36,276 bases of DNA from an uncultured Blautia sp. GTDB lineage: Bacteria; Bacillota; Clostridia; Lachnospirales; Lachnospiraceae. Shown piece after piece: positions 1 to 7,961 of the stretch. The notes below the pieces were generated by a model. That model saw only the letters and a list, made by a program, of their open reading frames with translations. It had not been told where the DNA came from and ran no database searches. Position 1 is the stretch's first letter. Each line of letters starts with the position of its first letter. Where the stretch lies: the NCBI GenBank assembly GCA_900551715.1, contig URXG01000020.1:1-36276 (forward strand). The letters run 5' to 3'. Both the position numbers and the translations under genes were made by a program.

Positions 1-379
1 CTTTTTCGTTCTCCATATCAACGCCTGCGATGCGGATGTTTACATCTGCAACTTCCAGACCTGTCATATTCTCAATGGATGATTTTACCTTGTCCTGAAC
101 CTTCTTGCTCACTTCAAGGATGTTCTTGCCAAACTCGATGTTCAGGGTAAGATCCACAGATACCACACCTTCAAGGATCGTAACCTTTACGCCCTTTGAA
201 AGGTTCTTTACTCCAAGTTTGCCAACCAGTTCATTGGTGATATTGCCACCCATGGAAGCAACACCTTCTACCTCTGTAGCCGCAAGTCCTGCGATCACAG
301 TAACTACTTCATCGGCGATCTTTACTTCTCCAATACCACCTACATCCTGTAATTTATAAGTTGTTCTTTTTTCTGCCAT
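1..379 (-). CDS. Asp23/Gls24 family envelope-stress protein (3' end beyond window)
   Basis: I translated this directly from the minus strand. The protein begins MAEKRTTYKLQDVGGIGEV and stays open for about 126 codons to the left edge, so only the C-terminus is missing. The pattern of a short N-terminus, then 'GEVKIADEVV..IAGLAATEVEGVASM', then a beta-rich segment ending '..V.DVNIRIAGVD' is that of the Asp23/Gls24 (DUF322, YqhY-like) family. These are small cytoplasmic or membrane-associated proteins linked to cell-envelope homeostasis in Firmicutes. The start at 379 is supported by AGGGAGG about 7 nt upstream. The family commonly sits after spoIIIA and before nusB, as seems to be the case here with prfC interposed. 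A palindromic repeat lies in its leader. Confidence 0.85.
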   Translation of the reverse strand, partial: MAEKRTTYKLQDVGGIGEVKIADEVVTVIAGLAATEVEGVASMGGNITNELVGKLGVKNLSKGVKVTILEGVVSVDLTLNIEFGKNILEVSKKVQDKVKSSIENMTGLEVADVNIRIAGVDMENEK

Positions 380-416
380 TCCAAGTCCTCCCTGGGGATT
401 CCCAATCTGTATTGTT

Positions 417-443
417 GTTACTGTTCATGACCTTCACAGTAAC
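417..443. repeat. 27-nt palindromic repeat, copy A
   Basis: The arms GTTACTGT and ACAGTAAC form a perfect 8-bp inverted repeat around an 11-nt spacer. The same arms and spacer length, with a very similar spacer, recur at 14436-14462. This copy sits in the leader between prfC and the Asp23-family gene. Its function is unknown. Confidence 0.75.
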
Positions 444-509
444 GTATTGTTCTTTTAGCATTGTCTGCTGCTGTTCCTGTATGAATGCAGCCTGATTTCC
501 TATGGATTT

Positions 510-540
510 AGTATACCAAATATGCTGGCAAATTAAAAGT
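510..540 (-). promoter_or_regulatory. Candidate sigma-A promoter for the Asp23-family gene
   Basis: On the minus strand there is an extended -10 element (TGG-TATACT, hexamer at 510-515). The -35 region is T-rich and poor. The site lies downstream of the prfC stop codon and would give the Asp23-family gene its own transcript. It was called from sequence similarity only. Confidence 0.45.
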
Positions 541-548
541 CTTTATTA

Positions 549-2141
549 TTATTCCTTACTGAACTCTGTCAGTACCAGATCCGGGTTTCTGTCCTCTGTC
601 ATGCCCACACTCCATGCATTGACAAAGAGAAGCAGCGGATTACCCTTAAGGTCAGTAACTTTCTTCATATCTGAAGTTCCACTGATCTTCGCCACATCAA
701 TCTCTTCTTTGTTGGCGATCCAGCGGATATGTTCATATGGCAGGTTTTCCAGACGGATCTCTACATTATATTCATTCTCAAGACGATATTTCAGAACATC
801 AAACTGCAGTACACCTACTACACCGACAATGATTTCTTCCATACCTGTATTAAACTCCTGGAAGATCTGGATAGCACCTTCCTGTGCGATCTGATTGATT
901 CCCTTGACAAACTGTTTACGCTTCATGGTATCCAGCTGACGTACTCTTGCAAAATGTTCCGGTGCAAAAGTAGGAATTCCTTCAAATGCAAATTTCTTTC
1001 CAGGTGCACAGATAGTATCACCGATGGAAAAAATGCCTGGGTCAAAAACCCCGATAATATCGCCGGCAAAAGCCTCATCTACCACATGACGGGATTCTGC
1101 CATCATCTGCTGTGGCTGAAGAAGACGCATTTTTTTGTCGCCCTGTACATGATAAACTTCCTGAGAAGCATCAAATTTACCGGAGCAGATACGCATAAAT
1201 GCGATTCTGTCTCTGTGAGCCTTGTTCATGTTGGCCTGGATCTTGAATACAAAAGCGGAAAAATCATCAGACATCGGATCAATCTCACCCTGATCTGACA
1301 TTCTCGGAAGTGGTGATGTAGTCATCTTAAGAAAATGCTCCAGAAATGTCTCCACACCAAAGTTGGTCAGTGCAGAACCGAAAAATACAGGTGTCATATT
1401 TCCCTTACTTACCTGCTCCTGGTCAAAATCCACGCTGGCTCCATCCAGAAGTTCAATCTCTTCCATCAGCTGTTCTCTCTGATCCGGATCTACGATCTCA
1501 TCCAGTCGTGGATCATCAATGTCGATCTCCTCGATGACTCCTTCTTTGGTTCCTTTCTGTGTATCAGAGAAAGTCAGGACTTTATGGGTATTTCTGTCAT
1601 AGACACCTCTGAATTTCTTGCCGGAACCGATTGGCCAGTTAATGGGGCATGTGGCGATCCCCAGCTCTTTTTCGATTTCATCCAGAAGATCAAATGTATC
1701 ATTGGCATCCCGGTCCATTTTGTTGATAAAGGTAAAAATCGGAATATGACGCATAACACAGACTTTGAAAAGCTTTCTGGTCTGTGCCTCTACACCTTTA
1801 CTTCCGTCGATAACCATAACTGCTGAATCTGCTGCCATCAGGGTTCTGTAAGTATCCTCTGAGAAGTCCTGATGTCCTGGCGTATCCAGAATATTAATAC
1901 AATAACCGTCATAATGAAACTGTAATACAGAAGAAGTTACGGAAATACCTCTTTCTTTCTCTATTTCCATCCAGTCTGACACTGCATGGCGGGCCGTTGC
2001 CTTTCCTTTAACACTTCCGGCCAGATTGATGGCCCCTCCATACAGCAGAAATTTCTCTGTCAGAGTGGTCTTACCTGCATCAGGATGAGAGATAATGGCA
2101 AAGGTTCTTCTTTTTTCTATTTCTTTCGCAAACTTAGACAC
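549..2141 (-). CDS. prfC: Peptide chain release factor 3 (RF3)
   Basis: A 530-aa translational GTPase. RF3 uses GTP to release RF1/RF2 from the ribosome after termination. It is cytoplasmic. Visible motifs are G1 HPDAGKTT (about residues 19-26), the switch II motif DTPGHQDF, and NKMDR for guanine specificity. The domain II/III region that follows (LPRMSDQGEIDPMSDDFSAF.. through the C-terminal 'VVGVLQFDVLKYRLENEYNVE') is characteristic of RF3 rather than EF-G. Length is normal for the family (about 525-535 aa). The start is GTG at 2141, with AGGAGG 6 nt upstream. Its position directly after the spoIIIA operon appears to be a lineage-specific arrangement. A near-consensus promoter precedes it, so it need not depend on sporulation transcription. 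Confidence 0.97.
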   Translation of the reverse strand: MSKFAKEIEKRRTFAIISHPDAGKTTLTEKFLLYGGAINLAGSVKGKATARHAVSDWMEIEKERGISVTSSVLQFHYDGYCINILDTPGHQDFSEDTYRTLMAADSAVMVIDGSKGVEAQTRKLFKVCVMRHIPIFTFINKMDRDANDTFDLLDEIEKELGIATCPINWPIGSGKKFRGVYDRNTHKVLTFSDTQKGTKEGVIEEIDIDDPRLDEIVDPDQREQLMEEIELLDGASVDFDQEQVSKGNMTPVFFGSALTNFGVETFLEHFLKMTTSPLPRMSDQGEIDPMSDDFSAFVFKIQANMNKAHRDRIAFMRICSGKFDASQEVYHVQGDKKMRLLQPQQMMAESRHVVDEAFAGDIIGVFDPGIFSIGDTICAPGKKFAFEGIPTFAPEHFARVRQLDTMKRKQFVKGINQIAQEGAIQIFQEFNTGMEEIIVGVVGVLQFDVLKYRLENEYNVEIRLENLPYEHIRWIANKEEIDVAKISGTSDMKKVTDLKGNPLLLFVNAWSVGMTEDRNPDLVLTEFSKE

Positions 2142-2191
2142 GTCTGGCCTCCTGTTTATAATTATTCATTCCTATTTCTATACAACTTTTT

Positions 2192-2221
2192 ATTCTAGTA
2201 TATAGAATGCCACACTGTCAA
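2192..2221 (-). promoter_or_regulatory. Sigma-A promoter for prfC
   Basis: On the minus strand, -35 TTGACA (2216-2221), an 18-bp spacer and -10 TAGAAT (2192-2197). It lies between the spoIIIAH stop and the prfC start, so prfC can be expressed vegetatively, independent of the upstream sporulation operon. Confidence 0.7.
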
Positions 2222-2254
2222 GAAATTTATATATTGAAGTCAGTCTATTGAAGA

Positions 2255-3013
2255 TTAATCATAGATTCCTTTTGTCTGAATTTCCGGTTCTGCTGAAGTT
2301 TCCTGATCTTCGCTGCTGTTTTCAGCATCTGTCTGTGTATCCTCACTGGCTGTATCAGAAGCCTCCTGGTCTTCTTCTGAAGTTTCTTCTGTTTTCTCAC
2401 TCTGATTCAGTGGTGTGATCACAATGTTTTCCGGTGCAATTCCTGTTTTACGTTTTACGATATCTTCAATCTGTGCCCGCTTTGCATCTTCCAGATCTGT
2501 ATCCGGTACAACCACATCTGCTGTTTCACCGGTCAGATTGACCACCACGTTCTCAAATCCTTTTGCTTCCAGAAGCATCTCTGCAGCAGCTTCTTTTTCT
2601 GCCACATCTGTCATGGATACCATGGTGTTCACTGCCTGCTGTTTCTGGTCATCGCCTACTTCTGTGTTATTGAGGATTTCCTGCAGGTCTGCCTTATTTT
2701 GAGAACGGACCTGTTCTCTGGAAAGTTTTGCCTGTGCTGCAAAATCAGATGCGGATGTAAGTACGGCTTCTCCCGGAGTACTGCTGACGTCTGTGCTGTC
2801 TCCGATACTGCCATCTGCCCCGTTCTCATCCAGAAGGGCTGTTTCATCTGACAGATCATATTCTACCTGATCCAGAATACTGCTGCTGTCTGTACTTGCC
2901 TCCTTGTCTTTGAATCCCAGATCCACATCTGCAAAATTCAGATACCCTGCAACTGCAATAAGGATTGCCAGAGATGTGATGATCACCTGATTCTTTTTCA
3001 CGATTTTTTTCAC
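2255..3013 (-). CDS. spoIIIAH: Stage III sporulation protein AH
   Basis: A 252-aa bitopic membrane protein. SpoIIIAH sits in the mother-cell membrane and its extracytoplasmic domain pairs with forespore SpoIIQ in the feeding channel. The N-terminal membrane segment is about residues 10-28 (VIITSLAILIAVAGYLNF). The conserved YscJ/FliF-like region is about residues 95-205 (FAAQAKLSREQVRSQNKADL... MVSMTDVAEKEAAAEMLLEAKGFENVVV). The C-terminal tail of about 45 residues is Ser/Glu/Thr-rich and acidic and is probably disordered. The start is GTG at 3013 with GAGGAG upstream, 10 nt after spoIIIAG. It is the last gene of the operon. Confidence 0.95.
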   Translation of the reverse strand: MKKIVKKNQVIITSLAILIAVAGYLNFADVDLGFKDKEASTDSSSILDQVEYDLSDETALLDENGADGSIGDSTDVSSTPGEAVLTSASDFAAQAKLSREQVRSQNKADLQEILNNTEVGDDQKQQAVNTMVSMTDVAEKEAAAEMLLEAKGFENVVVNLTGETADVVVPDTDLEDAKRAQIEDIVKRKTGIAPENIVITPLNQSEKTEETSEEDQEASDTASEDTQTDAENSSEDQETSAEPEIQTKGIYD

Positions 3014-3023
3014 TTTACTCTCC

Positions 3024-3464
3024 TCATTTCATTTTCATTATTTTAATTTTATGAGCGTCTACCTGAAATAATGCCATTACTGCCTGTTGAATATTCTGAA
3101 CAGTGACCGGATCTCCTGCTCCTTCTGCTGCAATAAGTACTCCTGTAATTTCTGTCTCTTCTGACAGATAGAGACTTTTGTTTCCACCTGTCATAACCAT
3201 GACTTTCACTTTTCCCACACCTTCTACACTTTCCAGTAGATCTGCAAGTTTCTGTTCCACCTGGGACTTTTCTACCTGACTGCCGGTATCCAGAATATTT
3301 TTCTGTACAGTAGTAGTTTCACTGGTATGCCTGGATACTGGCATTGCTGCCACTGTCAGAAGAAGTCCCAGAAGCAGCAGCAGTATCCATTGCTGTTTTC
3401 CCATTCCCCCCAGTAATGATCTGATACTTTTCTTTTCCGATCTCAAATTCCTGCCAGAGTGCAT
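3024..3464 (-). CDS. spoIIIAG: Stage III sporulation protein AG
   Basis: A 146-aa membrane protein. SpoIIIAG forms the large ring of the SpoIIIA-SpoIIQ complex between mother cell and forespore. It has a transmembrane helix at about residues 26-42 (WILLLLLGLLLTVAAMPV) and then the short conserved domain (KLADLLESVEGVGKVKVMVMTGG.. SLYLSEETEITGVLIAAEGAG.. QAVMALFQVDAHKIKIMKMK). The ATG at 3464 is favoured because AAAGGAGG lies 7 nt upstream. The next in-frame ATG, at 3404, has its G-run almost touching the codon. With the 3464 start the gene overlaps spoIIIAF by 146 nt, which is unusually long. The protein is shorter than Bacillus SpoIIIAG (about 229 aa). Confidence 0.93.
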   Translation of the reverse strand: MHSGRNLRSEKKSIRSLLGGMGKQQWILLLLLGLLLTVAAMPVSRHTSETTTVQKNILDTGSQVEKSQVEQKLADLLESVEGVGKVKVMVMTGGNKSLYLSEETEITGVLIAAEGAGDPVTVQNIQQAVMALFQVDAHKIKIMKMK

Positions 3465-3894
3465 CTTCCAACCTCCTTTCCTGCTCCTCTGTTATGTTTT
3501 TTTGCAGACAGATCACCACTGACAGATTTTCTCCTTCTATATGTACGGTAACTTCTGCCTGTTTTATGCCTGTATTTTCCAGAATTTCAAGAATTCTTTT
3601 CTGTATCTCTTTTTCATATTCCCTGTTCAGATAAAACAGCTGCAGTTCCTGCCCCTGCTGCTGATCCAGTCTGGCAGTTTCTTTCTGGTATTCTTCTGAA
3701 AACGCCTCTGTGATCTGTGCTGTTTTTCCCATTATGGAAAAGACTGCGGTACACACCATGTAGATAAGAAGAAGTGCCATAAAATTCCGAACATAACGTT
3801 CATATTTCTTATTCGGTACCAGCTGAATCACTGAGGTAAAAATAATATAAAAAACTGCCAGATTCCGTACCAGTCCGGTAATCTCCTCTTTCAT
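3319..3894 (-). CDS. spoIIIAF: Stage III sporulation protein AF
   Basis: A 191-aa membrane protein of the SpoIIIA complex. Two N-terminal transmembrane segments are at about residues 10-28 and 35-52 (VRNLAVFYIIFTSVIQLV and FMALLLIYMVCTAVFSIM). A cytoplasmic or intermembrane domain follows (YEKEIQKRILEILENTGI.. VTVHIEGENLSVVICL). The last 45 or so residues (GNGKTAMDTAAASGTSSDSG..) are low-complexity and are encoded by DNA that also encodes the start and membrane helix of SpoIIIAG. The start is ATG at 3894 with AAAGGAG upstream, 12 nt after spoIIIAE. The family assignment rests on the N-terminus and the operon position. Confidence 0.92.
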   Translation of the reverse strand: MKEEITGLVRNLAVFYIIFTSVIQLVPNKKYERYVRNFMALLLIYMVCTAVFSIMGKTAQITEAFSEEYQKETARLDQQQGQELQLFYLNREYEKEIQKRILEILENTGIKQAEVTVHIEGENLSVVICLQKNITEEQERRLEDALWQEFEIGKEKYQIITGGNGKTAMDTAAASGTSSDSGSNASIQAYQ

Positions 3895-3906
3895 CCCTGC
3901 TCCTTT

Positions 3907-5142
3907 CTATGAAGCAATACCTGCCATCAGCACAAGAAACGCCAGCATACACAAAATTTCCGCTGTAAAAAGTATACGTAAAAGAAGTACACAGCCTTCC
4001 CCCATAGTAGAAAAAGCTCCTACAATCCTCTTATCTGACACCGGCTGTGCCACTGCTGCCAGAAGCCGGTAGATAAAAGACAACAGTCCATAATGTATCA
4101 CCGGTCCTGCACCAGCCAGCACAAAAGCCAGCAAGATCACTACCCCCAGACTGTTCCTTACCAGAACTGCACTGGTAACTACCAGCTCTGTTACCATGCT
4201 TACCGCATTTCCCACTGCCGGAAGTGAACCTGCTGCCTTGCCAAGCATCCCTCTTTTCAGGGAATCCATGACAGGTGCCACCAGATTCCGCACCACCTGA
4301 AGTCCCACAGCTGTTGCCAGAAAAGTCTTCTGTCCCCAGCTTATGGCTGTGTAGAGAAGTTCTGCCATTTTGTCCAACATGTCCTCTCTGGAAAGGTGGT
4401 TTACCAGCTGGAGGATCACATAAAATCTTGCCCCAGGAAGAAGCAGATTCAGAAGACCCCACTGGATCATCCACACCAGTATCAACACCCCTTCATAAAA
4501 AACAGCCGCTGATGCAGCACCAGTGGAGGCAGATACTGTCACAAAATATGCCGGTGCCAGACCACGCATAAATTCTTTCATCCAGGTAACTGTTTTTTCC
4601 AGAGAAGCACTCATTCCGAAAAAGGAATCCATAAGGATCATGAATGTCATAAGGTACACCACATAAAAACTGATCTCCCCAATCTGTCCGTTATCAAAAA
4701 TCTCTGCAAAATTGGCAAAAACAGCTGCCAGAAACATCAGGAACAGAAGTTTTATGATCTGCTCTTTCTCTTCTTCCATCCCTGAAAACAAAAAGCCATA
4801 CAGAATCCTCTGTACCGCTTCTTTTGATATCTTTTCTTTTCCTGTCATAAAATCAGAGACAGCTTTTTTCAGGGAAAACGATTCTGTTCCCAGCATGTCA
4901 TCCAGCATCTGCTGTACTTCACCAAGATCCAAATCTTCCAGAATTTCTGTAGCTGTATCCTGATCTGTGTTTTCTGTTTCTCCTAACGCCTTTTCTGTCT
5001 CTGACATGGTTGTTCCGGATTCTGCCCCATGTACCTGTTTCGTTCCAGACAGAGTGACTACCGTAAAACTCAGTACTATTCCCATGAAAAAGAGCACTGA
5101 TATCTTTCTTATTTTTCTTATGAAAAATTTTGATTTTTTCAT
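3907..5142 (-). CDS. spoIIIAE: Stage III sporulation protein AE
   Basis: A 411-aa polytopic membrane protein and the largest channel component of the SpoIIIA-SpoIIQ complex. It has an N-terminal signal-like segment (residues about 12-35), then an extracytoplasmic acidic stretch (about 40-130), then seven or so hydrophobic helices from about residue 130 to the end. Family-typical sequence includes MKEFMRGLAPAYFVTVSASTG and LPAVGNAVSMVTELVVTSAVLV. The ATG overlaps the spoIIIAD stop by 4 nt (ATGA), implying translational coupling. Length matches the family (about 390-410 aa). Confidence 0.96.
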   Translation of the reverse strand: MKKSKFFIRKIRKISVLFFMGIVLSFTVVTLSGTKQVHGAESGTTMSETEKALGETENTDQDTATEILEDLDLGEVQQMLDDMLGTESFSLKKAVSDFMTGKEKISKEAVQRILYGFLFSGMEEEKEQIIKLLFLMFLAAVFANFAEIFDNGQIGEISFYVVYLMTFMILMDSFFGMSASLEKTVTWMKEFMRGLAPAYFVTVSASTGAASAAVFYEGVLILVWMIQWGLLNLLLPGARFYVILQLVNHLSREDMLDKMAELLYTAISWGQKTFLATAVGLQVVRNLVAPVMDSLKRGMLGKAAGSLPAVGNAVSMVTELVVTSAVLVRNSLGVVILLAFVLAGAGPVIHYGLLSFIYRLLAAVAQPVSDKRIVGAFSTMGEGCVLLLRILFTAEILCMLAFLVLMAGIAS

Positions 5143-5525
5143 GTGAGAAATTCCTGTATCATATTCAGAAGTGCCATCAGTACGGGCATACTTAAGACCA
5201 TTACCGAAAGTTTACAGAACAGTTCGATCTGGGCTGCTGTAGACTGATGTCCTGCGTCCTTACAGATACCTGCTGAAAACTGTCCAATATAAGTTACGCC
5301 TATCATTTTTATCAGAGTTGCAAAATATTCCTGGCTTACAGGAAGCATGTCTTTCAGCTGGCTTACTGACTGAAAAAGGTATTCCAGTTTTCCTACAGCC
5401 AGTCCCAGAATCATGATGCCGATTCCCATAGTGATAAAACCTGCATATTCCGGTCCTGTACCTTTCAGCAAAAAACCCAGAACAACACCGCAGACTCCAA
5501 GAAGTGAAATTTTAATGATATCCAT
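5139..5525 (-). CDS. spoIIIAD: Stage III sporulation protein AD
   Basis: A 128-aa protein with four predicted membrane helices. The family signature ISLLGVCGVVLGFLLKGTGPEYAG is near the N-terminus, and ..LIKMIGVTYIGQFSAGICKDAGHQ.. is in the middle. SpoIIIAD is a small membrane component of the channel paralogous to SpoIIIAC. The start is ATG at 5525 with AAGGAG upstream. It overlaps spoIIIAE by 4 nt and is separated from spoIIIAC by 68 nt. Confidence 0.96.
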   Translation of the reverse strand: MDIIKISLLGVCGVVLGFLLKGTGPEYAGFITMGIGIMILGLAVGKLEYLFQSVSQLKDMLPVSQEYFATLIKMIGVTYIGQFSAGICKDAGHQSTAAQIELFCKLSVMVLSMPVLMALLNMIQEFLT

Positions 5526-5593
5526 ATCTGCTGCTCCTTACTGATATAAACAAATCATGATACCTGCGAATTGTTTCGTGCACTGCACTCCTT

Positions 5594-5788
5594 TCATAAA
5601 ACAAACAGTCTCTGAACACTTTCAAATAATTCATAAATATAGGGCACCACCCAGAACAAAACAATAAGAAGCCCGGAAAGGCTTACAAGAAATGCCTCTT
5701 CATCTCTTCCACTGTGCTTCAGTATCTGTGAAAGAATGGAAACCAGAATCCCCACTGCTGCTATTTTGAATATGATGCTGACTTCCAC
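5594..5788 (-). CDS. spoIIIAC: Stage III sporulation protein AC
   Basis: A 64-aa protein with two membrane helices (ISIIFKIAAVGILVSILSQIL-like and the Leu/Val-rich C-terminal helix). They enclose the family-typical loop KHSGRDEEAFLVSLSG. The start is GTG at 5788 with GGAGG 7 nt upstream. It is the smallest gene of the operon and its length matches the family (about 65-68 aa). Confidence 0.95.
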   Translation of the reverse strand: MEVSIIFKIAAVGILVSILSQILKHSGRDEEAFLVSLSGLLIVLFWVVPYIYELFESVQRLFVL

Positions 5789-5810
5789 TTTGCTTCCTCC
5801 CCCATATCTG

Positions 5811-6329
5811 TCACCACAGAAGGATGACCATCAGAAAACCTCCCATAATTCCAAGAGTTCTGTATATTTTCTTTTTTGATGGAATTGTTGTATGAATTTC
5901 TTCAATATGTCTTTTCAGCTCTTCTTCATACAATTCCAGCTGCCGCACTTCAGTCTCCCTGTCCAGATATCCCATTCTGTTTCCAAGGGAACATATAAAC
6001 TTCTGTTCTTCTGCCGTAACATGCATGTTTTTGATTTCAGCAGAATGTTTTCCACATAAAAGCTGTTCCAGAGTGATTCCTTCCACCGAGCCAAGCTCTT
6101 TTGCAAGTTTTTCTGCCAGCTCACGAAAAGGGCCCTGAAGTCTGGGGACAGTTCGCTGAAAAGCTTCTGCCAGAGAACTGTTGCCATAGCGGATCTCACC
6201 TTTCAGAGAAATGATCAGAATAAGATACTGTCGGAGATTTTTTTCCCGTAAAGATAATTCCCTGCTGATGGAATATCCTGTTCCCACAGCAGCAGTCAGA
6301 ATCAGCACAAGCCCCATCACTTTCAGCAT
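5811..6329 (-). CDS. spoIIIAB: Stage III sporulation protein AB
   Basis: A 172-aa protein with an N-terminal membrane helix (LKVMGLVLILTAAVGTGYSI), a helical middle domain and a C-terminal membrane helix (LGIMGGFLMVILLW). Its fold resembles the GspF/type II secretion inner-membrane platform family. Sequence such as REKNLRQYLILIISLKGEIRYG and SLGNRMGYLDRETEVRQLELY is typical of SpoIIIAB. The start is ATG at 6329, overlapping the spoIIIAA stop by 7 nt. A GGAG lies 9 nt upstream. Confidence 0.95.
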   Translation of the reverse strand: MLKVMGLVLILTAAVGTGYSISRELSLREKNLRQYLILIISLKGEIRYGNSSLAEAFQRTVPRLQGPFRELAEKLAKELGSVEGITLEQLLCGKHSAEIKNMHVTAEEQKFICSLGNRMGYLDRETEVRQLELYEEELKRHIEEIHTTIPSKKKIYRTLGIMGGFLMVILLW

Positions 6330-7252
6330 GGTCGTCCACTCCTGTCCAGAATCTCTCGGATCTCTCCTGCTTTTTTGCCTCTTCCAAGAATGATATACCG
6401 TTCAAATATTTTCATTTCTCCAAGTTTCCGGAACAATGGCTGTTCCATGATATCTTCCAGAGAATTCCCATGAGCTGTTGTGATCAGCTTACAGCCACAG
6501 TGGATCACATCTTCCACAGCCCGAAAATCTTCTTCTCTTCCAAGTTCATCGACTGCCACCACCGCAGGTGACATGGAACGGATCAGCATTTTCATACCTT
6601 CTGCTTTTGGACATCCATCCAACACGTCGGTCCGTATTCCCAGATCATTCTGGGGAATTCCCTGGTAACAGCCTGCCAGTTCGCTTCTCTCATCCACAAC
6701 CCCTACTGTCTTTCCCGGGATTCCCTGCCTTCCATTACTGATCTGACGTATAATATCCCGAAGCAAAGTGGTTTTACCGCATCTGGGCGGTGAAAGGATC
6801 AGGGTATGGGAGATCCAGTCTTTTTTCTGAATAAAAGGCATCACCCGGTCTGCACAGCCCGGAATCTGATGCGCCAGCCTTATATTCATACAGGAAACAT
6901 ATTTCATTCCCCGGATATGATCTCCATCCAGAATTACTTTTCCGGTTACTCCCACACGATGTCCTCCCTGAATACTCAGGTATCCCTGGCGAAGCTCATC
7001 CTCATATGCATAGAGAGAATATCCGCTGATATACTCCAGCGTATTTCTCAGATCATCGGCAGTTACCAGATATGCCGGACCGCTGTTGCCCTTCAGAAAA
7101 TGTTCTCCTTTTTCTCCTATGAGAAACACTGGTCTCCCTACTCTCAGACGTATCTCGTACAATTTCTCATAGTCCGGTTCTGCTTCTTTCAGAAGTGTCC
7201 GGATATTTCCTGTAAGAAGGTTCTGCACAGCTTCTTTCCGGATGGTATTCAC
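6323..7252 (-). CDS. spoIIIAA: Stage III sporulation protein AA (ATPase)
   Basis: A 309-aa cytoplasmic ATPase that powers the SpoIIIA-SpoIIQ channel and is related to secretion-system ATPases. Walker A is SPPRCGKTTLLRDI and Walker B is in SPAVVAVDELG. VGVVDERSELAGCYQGIPQN is the family signature. The open frame continues upstream to 7381, but that extension crosses a rho-independent terminator of the preceding gene and has no family resemblance. The GTG at 7252 gives a length close to Bacillus SpoIIIAA (307 aa). A GGGGAGG abuts this GTG with almost no spacing, so the exact initiation codon remains uncertain. It is the first gene of the spoIIIA operon. Confidence 0.94.
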   Translation of the reverse strand: MNTIRKEAVQNLLTGNIRTLLKEAEPDYEKLYEIRLRVGRPVFLIGEKGEHFLKGNSGPAYLVTADDLRNTLEYISGYSLYAYEDELRQGYLSIQGGHRVGVTGKVILDGDHIRGMKYVSCMNIRLAHQIPGCADRVMPFIQKKDWISHTLILSPPRCGKTTLLRDIIRQISNGRQGIPGKTVGVVDERSELAGCYQGIPQNDLGIRTDVLDGCPKAEGMKMLIRSMSPAVVAVDELGREEDFRAVEDVIHCGCKLITTAHGNSLEDIMEQPLFRKLGEMKIFERYIILGRGKKAGEIREILDRSGRPC

Positions 7253-7267
7253 CTCCCCTTTACAGTA

Positions 7268-7297
7268 AATATATGTGGACAATCCTGATTTAGTACG
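7268..7297 (-). promoter_or_regulatory. Possible sigma-E promoter of the spoIIIA operon
   Basis: On the minus strand, CATATATT (7268-7275) resembles the -10 element of sigma-E promoters, and its position just before spoIIIAA is right. The -35 match (around 7288-7297) is weak. The spoIIIA operon is sigma-E-dependent in Bacillus. This call rests on that plus one hexamer-level match. Confidence 0.35.
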
Positions 7298-7338
7298 TAA
7301 AAAACCACAGCAGGGAACTTTACATCCCCACTGTGGTT
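7296..7338 (-). terminator. Rho-independent terminator separating the upstream remnant from spoIIIA
   Basis: On the minus strand, stem AACCACAG / CTGTGGTT (7303-7310 with 7331-7338), further closed by GGG/CCC pairs, is followed by TTTTTT. It ends transcription coming from the ligase remnant before spoIIIAA. Confidence 0.8.
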
Positions 7339-7352
7339 CCATATGTACTGAT

Positions 7353-7961
7353 TTAATTGATTTTTTCAACAGCGATACCAAGAAATACTGCCAGTTTTAT
7401 TCTGCCGGCTGCTTTATTTTCATTACTGAAAAAAGTTTTTATAAAGCAGAACAGATATCTTCCCCAAAAGAGCATAAGGCAGAGCAGCGAAAGTACTCCT
7501 GTCTGAAGTGCAGTCTGGAGATACAGACTGTGTGCTTTGGTTGGAAGCTGCTGATACATTCCGGCTCCTGTATTGGCTTTCATTACATAATCTGTCTGCG
7601 GAAATTCTGCTGCAAAAGTATCCGGACCACTTCCCCAGAGGCAGATCAATAAAATTCCAAAAAGAACACTCCACAGAACTTTCTGCCATATTTTTCCGGC
7701 TGTAACTGCCAGAAAAAATACGATTGGAAAAATTATCACCAGATAAATACCCACATAGTCCGGCGTATAAGAAGCCATATATACTTCTGAATTTTCTCCA
7801 TAATGAAATCTCAGTGCTTCTTTTACAGAGGAATCCATACCGACCGTAAGAAATGTCTTCCCTGCTTCTGTAGAAAAGAAATCTTTTCCAGTGAACTGTG
7901 TCAGTCCACCATATACCAGTAAAGGTATGGCTTCAATAAAAAAGCAACAAAAAACTCCCAC
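7353..7961 (-). pseudogene. Remnant of an O-antigen-ligase-like polytopic membrane protein
   Basis: A 202-codon frame with hydrophobic helices (YLVIIFPIVFFLAVTAG, LWSVLFGILLICLWGSG, LSLLCLMLFWGRYLF). The stretch GSGPDTF followed by THxxxLxxxLxxG-like spacing (KAHSLYLQTALQTGVLSLL) recalls the Wzy_C/O-antigen ligase superfamily. Members usually exceed 400 aa with ten or more helices. Here the first possible start (GTG 7961) lies inside the terminator stem of the upstream gene. There is no ribosome site, and the frame stops soon after KLAVFLGI, where another helix would be expected. Both ends therefore appear deleted. No function is assigned, and expression is unlikely. Confidence 0.7.

Noticed and set aside
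7253..7381. N-terminal extension of SpoIIIAA to a start at 7381
   Set aside because: It crosses the rho-independent terminator at 7296-7338 and the candidate promoter, and the added residues do not resemble the family.
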